A stretch of DNA of 64,000 bases from DATFVA01 sp963832715 (lineage in GTDB: Bacteria > Bacteroidota > Ignavibacteria > Ignavibacteriales > Ignavibacteriaceae). The position numbers and the translations under genes were made by a program. Numbering within the stretch: the stretch's first letter is position 1; every line of letters starts with the position of its first letter. Below the pieces are notes generated by a model, which searched no databases, was not told the DNA's origin, and saw only the letters and a program-made list of their open reading frames with translations. This document shows, one piece after another, positions 16,514 through 26,279 of this stretch. Location: positions 1 through 64,000 of the forward strand of contig CAWHVB010000001.1 of NCBI GenBank assembly GCA_963832715.1. The letters run 5' to 3'.

Positions 16514-17140
16514 TTAATCATCACACTCGCAGCTGATCTCAGCCGACTGTGATTTCTCAAACGACTCTTTACCCTCTTTGAACGCATAGTATGCTATTCC
16601 CAGAGATCCAAGTATGTCGAAATACGCAATATGAAATATTTCATAGAGTCCGCTCGATGCCAGCAGAATAAAAGATAGATAGAAGCAGGTCTTTGTACAA
16701 TTAGCATCTGCAATGATTGCATCGGATTTCATTTCGTGACCAACTTTTAACTTTGCTTTCATCAGGTAGTACATCGTACCAATCGATATTAGAGAAATAA
16801 TGATACCTGCAAAAGTGGCTGACGGTCTTATGTCATATAATATATTGATCACCGACCCGGCAATGAGTCCAAATGTTAAAAGATAGAATGCAGAGCCATT
16901 AACTATTAACGCGGTTCTTTCAAACTTATCTCTTGTATTCACCTTCGAATATTTCATACGCAGCACCATATGAAGGATGGCGATACCGGAGATCACCTCA
17001 ACGAAGCTGTCAACACCGAATCCCAGAAGTGCGAGAGTTTCGTCTTTAGCCCCGAAAAACACAGAAACCAGGCCCTCCATTATATTGTAGACTACAGTAA
17101 TCACCGCCAGTATTAAGGCTTTTTTCAATAGCTTGTTCAT
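16514..17140 (-). CDS. Cation-efflux (CDF) family-like transporter
   Basis: A 208-residue protein with about six membrane helices. Motifs resemble the membrane core of cation diffusion facilitators: GFGVDSFVEVISG (about residues 41-53) in the position of the family's HxxxD helix, and KSDAIIADANCT (about 137-148). The cytoplasmic C-terminal domain usual in larger members is absent. The C-terminus is acidic and Cys-rich (ISCECDD). It likely moves a divalent metal ion across the inner membrane; the metal is not predictable. It stands alone, with an AT-rich promoter region upstream. Confidence 0.75.
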   Translation of the reverse strand: MNKLLKKALILAVITVVYNIMEGLVSVFFGAKDETLALLGFGVDSFVEVISGIAILHMVLRMKYSKVNTRDKFERTALIVNGSAFYLLTFGLIAGSVINILYDIRPSATFAGIIISLISIGTMYYLMKAKLKVGHEMKSDAIIADANCTKTCFYLSFILLASSGLYEIFHIAYFDILGSLGIAYYAFKEGKESFEKSQSAEISCECDD

Positions 17141-17506
17141 ACTAAATAATTTGTATCTGTTAAGGTGTTAACATAAGATTTAATTGTGAGAATTTCATCA
17201 GAAGAACGGGCTGAGATCCCCATTGAAGTAGAGACGGGGCGTTGACCCGTGAAAAGAAGGATTCATTCCTGTATCTTCCTCCGCCAGGCAGAATAAAAGA
17301 AATTATAAACTGTTTGAACCCCCGGATATTATTCAGAATAACGTAAATGATTCTTTTATTTTGGACAGGTTTCGAATGAATATTAAATTGCAAATTGTAA
17401 ATTCTTAATTGTAAATTCTTAATTCTTAATTCTTAATTCTTAATTGTTAATTCTTAATTGTTAATTCTATTGTTAATTGTTAATTCTATGTAATTCTTAA
17501 TTATTT
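17141..17506. other. Gap with ATTCTTAATTG tandem repeat
   Basis: From about 17393 to 17505 the sequence is built of AATTCTTAATTG and TGTTAATTCT units in tandem, strongly AT-rich and running up to the ATG of the next gene. It leaves no room for a normal ribosome site, so the downstream gene is probably translated from a leader dominated by this repeat. The 77-codon minus-strand frame at 17160-17393 has no support. Confidence 0.6.
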
Positions 17507-18190
17507 ATGTCTTTTGCAGATAAAGTAAATTCATTTAATAAAAACCTTAAGTATACAGGATCTCTTCCGGATAATATTCATGTTATGAATCCCTACAAAG
17601 AGAATCCCGATGCTCTAAAGGCATCAGCAGAATTCTTTAACAAATATTTCAGCGACAATAACAAAAGAAAAATTATACTGGGGATAAACCCGGGCCGGCA
17701 CGGTGCAGGTGTTACCGGCATAGCCTTTACAGATACGATCCGTCTTGAGCAGTGCTGCGGAATTAAGCTGAAGGGTGTACAGTCGTACGAAACATCATCA
17801 GAGTTTGTCTATAAAATGATAGAAGCTTACGGAGATGCAAAGAAATTTTATTCGCGTTATTTTATCAGTGCCGTTTGTCCTCTTGGATTCACAAAAGAAA
17901 GCGCCCAGGGAAGGCAAATCAACTACAATTACTATGACGATAAGAAACTGCAGGATGCAGTGTACGATTTTATTGTAACAACTCTCAGAAAACAGTTGTT
18001 ATTCGGAATAGATACCGGAATCTGCTGGTGCCTCGGTTCGGGTAAGAATTATAAATTTTTAACCCTGCTTAACCGGAGTGAAAAACTCTTTGATAAGATA
18101 ATTCCGCTGGATCATCCCCGTTATATAATGCAGTACCGGAGAAAAAATCTGAAAAAGTATATTAATAATTACCTCGGGGCGCTGAAATGA
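17507..18190 (+). CDS. SMUG2-like uracil-DNA glycosylase (DUF4918)
   Basis: The 227-residue protein carries the uracil-DNA glycosylase fold signature of the SMUG group: GINPGRHGAGVTGIAFTD (about residues 61-78), which is the water-activating/pyrimidine pocket motif, and LDHPRYIMQYR near residue 205, matching the family's terminal HP loop that contacts DNA. It should remove uracil or related damaged bases from DNA in the first step of base excision repair. It overlaps the next gene by four bases (ATGA), so the two are coupled, and that neighbour also resembles a DNA glycosylase. Confidence 0.8.
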   Translation: MSFADKVNSFNKNLKYTGSLPDNIHVMNPYKENPDALKASAEFFNKYFSDNNKRKIILGINPGRHGAGVTGIAFTDTIRLEQCCGIKLKGVQSYETSSEFVYKMIEAYGDAKKFYSRYFISAVCPLGFTKESAQGRQINYNYYDDKKLQDAVYDFIVTTLRKQLLFGIDTGICWCLGSGKNYKFLTLLNRSEKLFDKIIPLDHPRYIMQYRRKNLKKYINNYLGALK

Positions 18191-19257
18191 AAATGGAAGA
18201 TATACCGTCCGCCCGGCTGGCAGCACAGCATGTTTCCGGTCCCGGTTTTACCCGTGTGAAAGACCTTGTAGGTTATATGGGCGCCATACAGTCACAGGAT
18301 TACCTGATGGCAAAGCTGGCAATCGGTCTTCGTCTGAAGCATGCCGGCAGTCAGCTGGTAGATAAAGCAATAATCGATGGAGATATTATAAGGACTCACG
18401 TACTCCGCCCTACCTGGCATTTTGTATCTTCAGATGATCTTCTGTGGATGCTTGACCTTACCGCATCACGCATTAAAGCTTCTATGAACGGGAGGCACAA
18501 TCAGATGGGATTATCATCTGCTGTTTTCAAAAAATGTAAAAAGATAATAGGAGATGCACTCGCCGGCAATAACCATCTCACCCGCAGCGAGATTGTGAAA
18601 CTGCTGAATACTGCACGCATCAAAACAGATCTCAACAGGGCTTCTCACATTTTTGCAGAAGCCGAATTATCAGGACTCATCTGCAGCGGGATACCGAAAG
18701 CTAATAAACAGACTTATGCACTAATCTCGGAAAGGATACCAAATTCCTCAAAAATTAAATTGGACGAAGCACTCGCACGGCTGGCGCGTATTTATTTTAC
18801 AAGCCGGGGCCCCGCCTCCGTGAAGGATTTTGCGTGGTGGGGCGGACTGACCCTGACCAGCGCAAGATCGGCTCTCGAAATGATAAAATCAGAACTCTCT
18901 TCAATCCATGAAGGGGAAAATGTTTACTGGTATTCTCCAAAACACCGGAAGTTTACTGACGATAATAATCTCTATCTCCTCCCTGCTTTCGATGAATACC
19001 TCATAGGATATACCGACAGATCTGCAGTGATGAACCCGGGTATTGCAAAAAAATATGTAACCTTAAACGGAATGTTTTTCCCTTTCATTGTCTTCGGAGG
19101 TAAAGTAATCGGTACATGGAAGAGGACAATTATTAAAAACAACGTTCGGGTGGAGTTTAACTTTTTTGATAAAGTAACTAAAAAGATAAGGACCCTTGCC
19201 GGGGATAGGGCTGAAAAGCTTGCAGTACTTATGGATAAAAAACTCACCTTTCCTTAA
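18187..19257 (+). CDS. Winged-helix protein, AlkZ/YcaQ-like (HTH_42)
   Basis: The 356-residue product matches the HTH_42 family: AIQSQDYLMAKLAIGLRL (about residues 33-50), RTHVLRPTWHFV (about 69-80), tandem winged-helix parts and a C-terminal PAFDEYLIGYTDRS. The family includes YcaQ/AlkZ glycosylases that unhook interstrand crosslinks through a (H/Q)xQ motif; Q34-S-Q36 fits that motif. Members outside the two studied groups are often just called winged-helix DNA-binding proteins, so glycosylase activity is an inference. It starts on the last bases of the SMUG2-like gene, which supports a shared base-repair role. Confidence 0.8.
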   Translation: MKMEDIPSARLAAQHVSGPGFTRVKDLVGYMGAIQSQDYLMAKLAIGLRLKHAGSQLVDKAIIDGDIIRTHVLRPTWHFVSSDDLLWMLDLTASRIKASMNGRHNQMGLSSAVFKKCKKIIGDALAGNNHLTRSEIVKLLNTARIKTDLNRASHIFAEAELSGLICSGIPKANKQTYALISERIPNSSKIKLDEALARLARIYFTSRGPASVKDFAWWGGLTLTSARSALEMIKSELSSIHEGENVYWYSPKHRKFTDDNNLYLLPAFDEYLIGYTDRSAVMNPGIAKKYVTLNGMFFPFIVFGGKVIGTWKRTIIKNNVRVEFNFFDKVTKKIRTLAGDRAEKLAVLMDKKLTFP

Positions 19258-19324
19258 GTAGTGGAATTTTAATGATTCTTTTGATTATTTTATAGCTGTA
19301 AAAGCCTGAATTACCGGAGGTAAA

Positions 19325-19738
19325 ATGGCAGCTGCAATCAAGAAAGTCGATTACTATTACTGTTCGGTCGAAGACCATCCCGGCGAAGCATATAAACTAT
19401 TATCATTCCTTGCAAAAGTTGGTGTTAACCTGCATGCTTTCACCTGTGTACCAACAGGACCGCTTCGCACACAATTCACTATATTTCCTGAAGACTCTTC
19501 CAAACTCGTCGTGGAGGCCAAAAAAGCAAATATCCATCTCGATGGTCCTAACCCGGCATTTTTAGTCCTGGGAGATGATGAAATCGGCGCACTCGTAGAC
19601 ATTCACCAAAAACTCTTCGAAGCAAAGGTGAATATATATTCATCAAACGCTGTTACAGACGGACGCGGCGGATTCGGATACGTACTGTATGTAAACCCCG
19701 ATCAGTATAAAACGGCTTCAAAGGTTCTTGAAGTTTAG
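19325..19738 (+). CDS. Tandem ACT-domain protein
   Basis: A 137-residue soluble protein made of two ACT-like halves: VDYYYCSVEDHPGEAYKLLSFLAKVGVNLHAF at about residues 8-40 (shown in the frame as the first half) and FLVLGDDEIGALVDIHQKLFEAKVNIYSSNAV in the second. ACT domains bind small ligands, commonly amino acids, to regulate metabolism. No enzyme is fused or adjacent. GGAGG lies seven bases before the ATG. The product could be a free regulatory subunit; its ligand cannot be read from sequence. Confidence 0.8.
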   Translation: MAAAIKKVDYYYCSVEDHPGEAYKLLSFLAKVGVNLHAFTCVPTGPLRTQFTIFPEDSSKLVVEAKKANIHLDGPNPAFLVLGDDEIGALVDIHQKLFEAKVNIYSSNAVTDGRGGFGYVLYVNPDQYKTASKVLEV

Positions 19739-19979
19739 GCTGAGTTGAGGGGGAGAAGATGCCGTTAGGTGAATTACTAAGCCGGGAAGGTTACAGGACG
19801 GGGAAGCTCAATTTTGGAACTAATTACCCCAATCACTTGTTTTCAAGCAAATAAAGCAATAAATTCTCTTGCCTTCTATGTGTGTTGTGTCATAATTGAA
19901 GAAGTTACACTCAAAAAGCCGCTCCTTACTTCTTTAAATAAATTTATCACCAAAAAAAATATTTAAGACTGTCGGCGAA

Positions 19980-22900
19980 TTGAAAAAATACTTTTTCTAT
20001 TTTCTTTTCATCTCCCTGGTTCTATGCTCATCCCGATTGGAATCCCAGCAGATTCATTTCAGGCATCTGACAATTGACGACGGTCTCTCCCAGAACGCGG
20101 TCCTTTCGATTATCCAGGACAAACAGGGTTATATGTGGTTCGGTACGAAGGATGGACTAAACAGGTATGACGGGTATAATTTCAGGGTTTTTCAGAACGA
20201 CCCGGCAGATACTTTTTCCATTTCATCTAATTATATTTCATCACTTTTTCAGAGCAGCGGGGGGAATATCTGGGTAGGAACTTTAAACGGGGATCTGGAT
20301 TTATATCACCCTGATAAGGAAACATTTACCAGGATTCCTTTACCGAACAATGAAAGCCGGATAACATGTATAGAGGAGGATTCAACCGGAAGTTTATGGT
20401 TCGGTACCGAAGGAAACGGTGTGTTCAGATTTTCACGCAGCTCTGCTCATGCTCCTGTAAAAACGGAGCATTTCTTACATTCTTTGAATACAGGATCTCT
20501 TAGCAGTAATTTTATTTCATCAATCCGTACCGATTCAAAAGGAGTTGTATGGTTGGGAACAGCGGAGGGATTGGATAAGTTTGATGATAAACAGAATTCA
20601 TTTAAGCATTATAAAATCGAAACCAGGAGTGCTGATGCTCCCCCCTTCCCTCCTTACAACGGGATTACTGCGATCAGACAACTGCAGGAAGGAAGTCTCT
20701 GGCTCGGGACACCAAGCGGTCTTGTAGATTTTAATATCACGAAAGGTGATTACAGCTTCTTCCCTCATCACTACACTGTATTCCGATTCGGATGGGGAAT
20801 GATCACTGATATCGTTGCCGCTCATGACGGAAATTTGTGGCTTGCCACTCCCGGTGAACTGATGCTTTTCGATCCATCGGCCAGGCAGTACAGATACATA
20901 ACCAATGATCCGATGAATGCGGGATCCGTAAGCTATAATTCTGTATCGGGACTCTGGTGTGATCGAACCGGGATCATCTGGATTGGAACCCCTGGAGCCG
21001 GTATAAATATTTATGATCCGAAAGCAAACCGGTTTTCACTGCTTACTCGTAAAGACGTAACCGGATCGCGGATTACCGGGTTCAGTGTTCGGGCAATTTG
21101 TGATGATGATGAAGGTAATGTATGGATAAGCACCGAGGTCCTGTACAAGTGGAATAGGAAAACCGGTGAACTTAAGAGTTTTGAAACAACTTCCACGCGT
21201 CCTGATGACTTCGGTAATACAGGCGCATGGTCGATTGTAAAAGATAATAACGGTATACTCTGGCTTGGAACTTCCCAGGGATTGTTCAGCTATGATCCGG
21301 TTACTGAAAAGTACAGGCTCTACAAATATGATCCCGGGGATAGCTCGGGGGTACCTGAGAAGGAAGTTGATGCGGTATTTGTGGATAACCATAACCGCAT
21401 CTGGATCGCAACAGAGTATTATTTCAGTGAACTGATTGACAGCAGCCGCGGAAAATTCATACATTACCGCTACAACACCAGCAGTGCACGGAATATTGCT
21501 GCACATCCTGCTATTTATCAGGATAAAAATGATATTTTCTGGATCGGTACCGATAAAGGATTGGTGAAATTCGATCAGAAGTTAAATTCGATCGATACGT
21601 ACAAAAATGATCCTTCCAATCCCCGGAGCCTGGATAATAATTTTATCAAATCTATTTGTCCCGATCCCCGTAAACCGGACAAATATTTATGGATAGGGAC
21701 TGCAGGAGGCGGATTAAATAAATTTAATAAAATAGAACCCTCTTTTGAATACTTTACTACAAAAGACGGACTCCCGAATAATGTTGTATACGGAATATTG
21801 CCGGATTTAAAGGGGAATTTGTGGCTCAGTACAAACCATGGTATTTCAGTATTTAACCCTGCCTCAGTTTCCTTTAAGAATTTTGACGTGCTTGATGGGC
21901 TCCAGAGTAATGAATTTAATACAAACGGTTTTTATAAGAGTAAGAGCGGAGAGATGTTCTTCGGCGGGATCAAAGGATTAAATTATTTCCACCCTGAAGA
22001 AGTTAAGGATAACCCTTTTATTCCAAACATCGTTATTACAAGCTGCGAGGTGCAGAACCAGTCCTCGGAAAACGGAAATCAAAGACCGGTTGTTAAACCA
22101 TTTACAGGCACTTCAGAAATAAGTTTATCCTATAATGAGGATATCATCCGTCTGGAATTTGCATCACTCGATTTTTCTGCTCCCGGAAAAAACAGGTATT
22201 CCTATAAGCTTGAAAATTTCAATGATAACTGGATAAATGCCGGGACACATCATAGCGCGACTTTCACCCACCTTCCGGCGGGAGAATATATTTTCCGCGT
22301 CAGGGGCTCAAACAACGACGGTGTATGGAATGAGGAAGGTGCGTCTTTAAGGATTATTATTTTTCCACCCTGGTGGCAGACGTGGTGGGCTTATACAGTT
22401 TATGGATTTTTGTTCCTGCTTGGACTTTATATCCTGAGAAGGTATGAACTCAACCGGATGAATCTTAAAAATGAATTGAAGGTTGAGAAAGTGGAATCGG
22501 ATTCCCTGCGTCAGCTGGATCAGCTTAAAACAAGATTCTTCGCAAACATTTCTCACGAATTCAGGACACCATTAACCTTAATTCTCGGACAGGTGGAAAG
22601 TGTACTCTCTTCCAATATCGGAGTAAAAGAAAAAGGTAAACTCCATATTGCCAACCGGAATGCAAGAAGACTTCTTACCCTCATAAATCAGCTTCTTGAT
22701 ATATCAAAAATTGAGGCGGGCGGGATGAAGCTTAACGCCGGACAGCATAATATAGTTTCATTTCTCAAAAGTTTATTTTATTCATTTGAATCACTTGCAG
22801 AATCTAAAAGGATAACTCTGAAGTTTGAATCTCCTTACGAATATATCCCAGTTATATACGAACCTGATAAGATGGAGAAGGTTTTTTATAACCTGATCTC

Positions 22901-24086
22901 AAATGCATTTAAATTTACTCCTTCCGGCGGCGAGATAAAGGTTAAGGTAAATACAATAAATCCTGTCTTTGCGGAAATATGCTTTATAGATACCGGCAGG
23001 GGGATTCCCGCCGATCGTATTTCAAAAATATTCGACCGTTTTTACCAGGGAGATAATTCAAATACCCGTGAATATGAGGGAACCGGGATAGGATTGGCGC
23101 TGGCCCGGGAACTCATCGAACTTCATAAGGGGGAGATTTCCGTTAAAAGTAAAGTTGATGAAGGTACAGTTTTTACTATTCTCCTGCCCCTCGCAGATGT
23201 GAATGAGCCGGAACAAGCAGCCGATAATGATATTACCGGAATAACACTCCCTGATATAAGTATACCCGCCTCCGGCAGTCCACAGGAGGATCTTAATGAA
23301 GAGGAATCCGTGGATTATATTAAAAACAGGGAAATAATATTAATAGTTGAAGACAATATCGATGTGCGGAATTATATCAGGGAGCAGCTTGAAGATGACT
23401 ATAGAATCATTGAGGCATCTGACGGACAGGAAGGAATGATAGCGGCTCTGGAGACAATACCGGATCTTATCCTGAGTGACATAATGATGCCGAAAATGGA
23501 TGGATATGAGTTCAGTTCCGCGATAAGAAAGGACGAAAAGACAAGTCATATTCCAATTATCATGCTGACGGCTAAAGCAGGAATTGATGAGAAAATCGAA
23601 GGACTTGAAACAGGCATAGATGATTACCTGACCAAACCCTTTAATGCACGGGAATTAAGAGTAAGAGTTAAAAACCTTATTCTGCAGCGGAAGGAATTGA
23701 GAAAAAAATTCAGTAACGCAACTGTTATAAAGCCTTCTGAAGTATCAGCTCTCGATGCCGACCAGAAATTTTTACAGAAAACTATTAAAATTATAGAAAA
23801 TCATTTTGAAGATGAACAATTCGGCGTTGAGAGACTGGCTGAGGAAGCTGGAGTAAGTGTATCCCAGCTGAACAGGAAACTGAAAGCGCTTATAGACCAG
23901 CCGGCTGGACAATTAATCCGCTCTCTCCGGCTTCAGCGGGCTGCCGATCTCCTGGTAAGGAATGCGGGAAGTGTGGCAGAGATCTGCTACCAGGTTGGAT
24001 TTGCTGATCAATCATATTTTTCCCGCGCATTTAAGAAGCAGTTCGGCTGCAGTCCCTCAGAGTATAAAGGAAAAATGGTTGATTAG
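19980..24086 (+). CDS. Hybrid two-component system (propeller-HK-REC-AraC)
   Basis: A 1368-residue single-protein sensor-regulator. Domains in order: signal peptide (about 1-22, TTG start), a long two-component propeller region built of W(F/I)GT-type repeats (about 25-700), Y_Y_Y domain (about 735-800), one membrane segment (about 803-822), HisKA with H859 in NISHEFRTPLTL, HATPase with GTGIGLALARE, receiver with acidic EDN near 1123 and phospho-acceptor D1167 in LSDIMMPKMDG, and a C-terminal AraC helix-turn-helix (about 1265-1365). This is the layout of Bacteroidota HTCS proteins, which sense periplasmic ligands, often glycans, and activate nearby genes. No polysaccharide-utilisation genes adjoin it, so its target is unknown. 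Confidence 0.93.
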   Translation: MKKYFFYFLFISLVLCSSRLESQQIHFRHLTIDDGLSQNAVLSIIQDKQGYMWFGTKDGLNRYDGYNFRVFQNDPADTFSISSNYISSLFQSSGGNIWVGTLNGDLDLYHPDKETFTRIPLPNNESRITCIEEDSTGSLWFGTEGNGVFRFSRSSAHAPVKTEHFLHSLNTGSLSSNFISSIRTDSKGVVWLGTAEGLDKFDDKQNSFKHYKIETRSADAPPFPPYNGITAIRQLQEGSLWLGTPSGLVDFNITKGDYSFFPHHYTVFRFGWGMITDIVAAHDGNLWLATPGELMLFDPSARQYRYITNDPMNAGSVSYNSVSGLWCDRTGIIWIGTPGAGINIYDPKANRFSLLTRKDVTGSRITGFSVRAICDDDEGNVWISTEVLYKWNRKTGELKSFETTSTRPDDFGNTGAWSIVKDNNGILWLGTSQGLFSYDPVTEKYRLYKYDPGDSSGVPEKEVDAVFVDNHNRIWIATEYYFSELIDSSRGKFIHYRYNTSSARNIAAHPAIYQDKNDIFWIGTDKGLVKFDQKLNSIDTYKNDPSNPRSLDNNFIKSICPDPRKPDKYLWIGTAGGGLNKFNKIEPSFEYFTTKDGLPNNVVYGILPDLKGNLWLSTNHGISVFNPASVSFKNFDVLDGLQSNEFNTNGFYKSKSGEMFFGGIKGLNYFHPEEVKDNPFIPNIVITSCEVQNQSSENGNQRPVVKPFTGTSEISLSYNEDIIRLEFASLDFSAPGKNRYSYKLENFNDNWINAGTHHSATFTHLPAGEYIFRVRGSNNDGVWNEEGASLRIIIFPPWWQTWWAYTVYGFLFLLGLYILRRYELNRMNLKNELKVEKVESDSLRQLDQLKTRFFANISHEFRTPLTLILGQVESVLSSNIGVKEKGKLHIANRNARRLLTLINQLLDISKIEAGGMKLNAGQHNIVSFLKSLFYSFESLAESKRITLKFESPYEYIPVIYEPDKMEKVFYNLISNAFKFTPSGGEIKVKVNTINPVFAEICFIDTGRGIPADRISKIFDRFYQGDNSNTREYEGTGIGLALARELIELHKGEISVKSKVDEGTVFTILLPLADVNEPEQAADNDITGITLPDISIPASGSPQEDLNEEESVDYIKNREIILIVEDNIDVRNYIREQLEDDYRIIEASDGQEGMIAALETIPDLILSDIMMPKMDGYEFSSAIRKDEKTSHIPIIMLTAKAGIDEKIEGLETGIDDYLTKPFNARELRVRVKNLILQRKELRKKFSNATVIKPSEVSALDADQKFLQKTIKIIENHFEDEQFGVERLAEEAGVSVSQLNRKLKALIDQPAGQLIRSLRLQRAADLLVRNAGSVAEICYQVGFADQSYFSRAFKKQFGCSPSEYKGKMVD

Positions 24087-24246
24087 GACATAAATCCTTC
24101 CTGTTTATAACTTATTCCATTTCTATTCTCCCTCCTGACTCAAAAATCCTAAAAATTGCCCGGATAGTACCAGATTTAGCCTCTTTTTTACTATAAATTG
24201 GCTAAAGTTTTTACCAGGATCTATCTCTTAATTTATTACAAATTTT

Positions 24247-24693
24247 ATGATAATGCTGAAAGTAGCAGGCATCTATCGGGCTGACGGGACAATCGTTTTT
24301 GGAAAAGGCAGATTATTAAGCTGGAGCGAATTAAGTGAAGATGCCCCTCCCGACTTGCCGCCGTCCATACGTGTGGAGCTTACTATTTCCTTCAAGGCAA
24401 ATGACCTTCTGCTTGGAAAAAACGGATTTGTCTGGGCAACCACCGAATCCAGACAGGCTGAAGTTATCCAGAGCACCCTGTTTGCACAGCATATAAATTC
24501 TGAGATAAAATCAGTTTCACTTGAGGAATATGTCTTGTTTATGATCAAAGTTCCAAATGAAAATGATATTAAAGATGCTGTCGATTTTATATGGCAGAGC
24601 AGAAGCGGTCTGAGACTTAAACCAGACTGGGTTTATCCCCAGGGTGAAAAAAATAAAAGTTTTGAACAATGGCTGGGAGGACATGAAGATTGA
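24247..24693 (+). CDS. Hypothetical protein
   Basis: A 148-residue soluble protein with no signal peptide or membrane segment. An ATG at 24253 is an equally good start (MLKVAGIYRADG). The sequence has mixed alpha/beta character with a WSELSEDAPPDLPPSIRVELTI-type region split across residues 26-47 and a C-terminal KSFEQWLGG. I do not recognise it. It lies 160 bases after the hybrid regulator on the same strand and 84 bases before a secreted protein gene. Confidence 0.6.
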   Translation: MIMLKVAGIYRADGTIVFGKGRLLSWSELSEDAPPDLPPSIRVELTISFKANDLLLGKNGFVWATTESRQAEVIQSTLFAQHINSEIKSVSLEEYVLFMIKVPNENDIKDAVDFIWQSRSGLRLKPDWVYPQGEKNKSFEQWLGGHED

Positions 24694-24777
24694 ACCAGCC
24701 TGCATTTTGACAGGAATTGATGAACCAGTCAAATGGTCCAATAACCAATACATAATTAAACAATCGAAAGGTATCAA

Positions 24778-25215
24778 ATGAAAGTTCTTTTAACAGCACT
24801 ATTTCTTTTCGCGCTCTTTATTTCCTTTAACTCCTCTGCATATGCACAGGAAGCACAGAATAATGTGGTTGTAATGACCAATTTCGAAAGAGCATTTCCG
24901 GATGACGGTACAGGACGGGAACTGGATTCCCTTGCGCAGGTAATGATGGATAATTCATATAAGAATAATCCATACGTTATTAGTTACGGAGTGGTTCGTC
25001 ACTTCTGGGGCCACAACAGCCGCGATTTTATCCAGATGATCACCGTAAAAAGCTTTGAGGATATAAACAAAGCTGAACAGGCAGGCAACGATGAATTTAT
25101 GAAGGCTATGCCGAACAAAGCCGACAGACAGGCGTTCAGTAAAGCATTCAATAAATATTTCACCGGTAAACATTCCGATGAAATATACAGTGAAGTTGTC
25201 CATCACAAAAATTAG
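24778..25215 (+). CDS. Secreted protein, possible dimeric alpha/beta-barrel
   Basis: The 145-residue product has a clear signal peptide (about residues 1-23, ending AYAQE). The mature part reads NVVVMTNFERAFPDDG, SYGVVRHFWGHNSRDFIQMITVKSF and a helical end, a beta-alpha-beta layout like the ferredoxin-like dimeric barrel proteins; this is a pattern-based guess. It belongs to a same-strand run of exported small proteins from 24778 to 26765. Confidence 0.65.
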   Translation: MKVLLTALFLFALFISFNSSAYAQEAQNNVVVMTNFERAFPDDGTGRELDSLAQVMMDNSYKNNPYVISYGVVRHFWGHNSRDFIQMITVKSFEDINKAEQAGNDEFMKAMPNKADRQAFSKAFNKYFTGKHSDEIYSEVVHHKN

Positions 25216-25278
25216 ACTCCACAGGTTTTTGAAGGAGGTAACCCCGGGTTATCTCCTTAACTTTTTAATTCTGGAATT

Positions 25279-25488
25279 ATGAATATGATTAGCAGAATTA
25301 TTTTAACGATAGTCATCCTCGTCTCGGTATTTTCAACTCTCTTAAAAGCCGGTGACAAGGAAGATGTGATGTCCGCAGTACAATCTACCATTGATGCATT
25401 GATTAAGAGCATCAGAGAAAGTATGGTGGTGATTAAGCAAAACGGAAAGTGGCTGACCGCTCATATGCATTTTTCCGCCATGTTCTGA
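25279..25488 (+). pseudogene. Shortened NTF2/DUF4440-like secreted protein
   Basis: The 69-codon frame has a signal peptide (about residues 1-24), then EDVMSAVQSTIDALIKS, the start of an NTF2-like fold, and directly after it VVIKQNGKWLTAHMHFSAMF, which is the closing strand of the same fold. In intact members about 80 residues separate the two parts, so this is probably an internal deletion. The reading frame survived, so a short product could be made but should not fold as the parent. Confidence 0.55.
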
Positions 25489-25595
25489 TCCCGGTGTCAG
25501 TCCCCGAAAAATCTGCTGCCGCGCTTGTTCATTGCGTGGATTAAACTCCATAGAACATACAAATAAATAAAATATAACATCCTTAAAATGAAGAA

Positions 25596-26243
25596 ATGAA
25601 AAGATTAAATAGCATTTTTTTACTGGCGTTACTGTTTGTACCAGTATCATTGTCCCAGGATTTCGATTTCCAATTAAAAGGGCGGAAGGAATTTAACCTG
25701 AGAGATTCAACAGGAAGAAACCAGGCAGTTTTTTACAGCGAAGCGCCTTATGAAAACGTAACCGGATTAGCAAATGATGTATGGGGTAATATTTCCTTCG
25801 ATGCAGAAGATTTTAGATCAACATTAAAGGGTGAAATTTACATTTCAACAGCTTCCATAAAAACCGGTATAAAATTGAGAGATGAGCAGCTTCAGAGCCT
25901 GATGTGGCTGAACTCGGAGAAATATCCGGTTGTCAGCTTCCGCATCCTGGAAGTGAAAAGTATCGATGTTATAGAAGATAATCACATAAATGCAGTAGTC
26001 ACGGGGGAATTTACCCTTTGCGGCAGGACAAAGCTGATTTATGCCTCAGCCAAAATTAAATTAATACAGGAAACTCCATTTACAAAAAAAATAAGAGAAG
26101 GCAATCTCATAAATATTTCAGCAAAGTTTGACATAAATCTTTCGGATTTCAAAGTAAATAATGCCTTCATAGGAGACAGAGTAAGTGACAAAATTCTGAT
26201 AACTGCCAACCTTATTGGTTCTGATGCATATAAAAACAAATAA
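25596..26243 (+). CDS. YceI-like secreted protein
   Basis: A 215-residue protein with signal peptide (about residues 1-20). The mature region follows the YceI lipid-binding beta-barrel pattern: VTGLANDVWGNISFDAEDF, ISTASIKTGIKLRDEQLQS, WLNSEKYPVVSFR, TGEFTLCGRTK and a C-terminal VSDKILITANLIG. YceI proteins bind isoprenoid-type lipids in the periplasm; the native ligand is usually unknown. Placed in the run of small exported proteins that ends in the terminator after 26765. Confidence 0.8.
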   Translation: MKRLNSIFLLALLFVPVSLSQDFDFQLKGRKEFNLRDSTGRNQAVFYSEAPYENVTGLANDVWGNISFDAEDFRSTLKGEIYISTASIKTGIKLRDEQLQSLMWLNSEKYPVVSFRILEVKSIDVIEDNHINAVVTGEFTLCGRTKLIYASAKIKLIQETPFTKKIREGNLINISAKFDINLSDFKVNNAFIGDRVSDKILITANLIGSDAYKNK

Positions 26244-26279
26244 TAATTTTCAAATAATACATTAAACAAGGAGCGTTCT

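Noticed and set aside
17205..17260. CTGAGAT followed by GC-rich sequence considered as a riboswitch fragment
   Set aside because: The remaining conserved TPP-riboswitch parts are absent and no thiamine gene is near.
17160..17393. A 77-codon minus-strand frame upstream of the cation-transporter gene
   Set aside because: It has no ribosome site and lies in the likely promoter region; composition is not gene-like.
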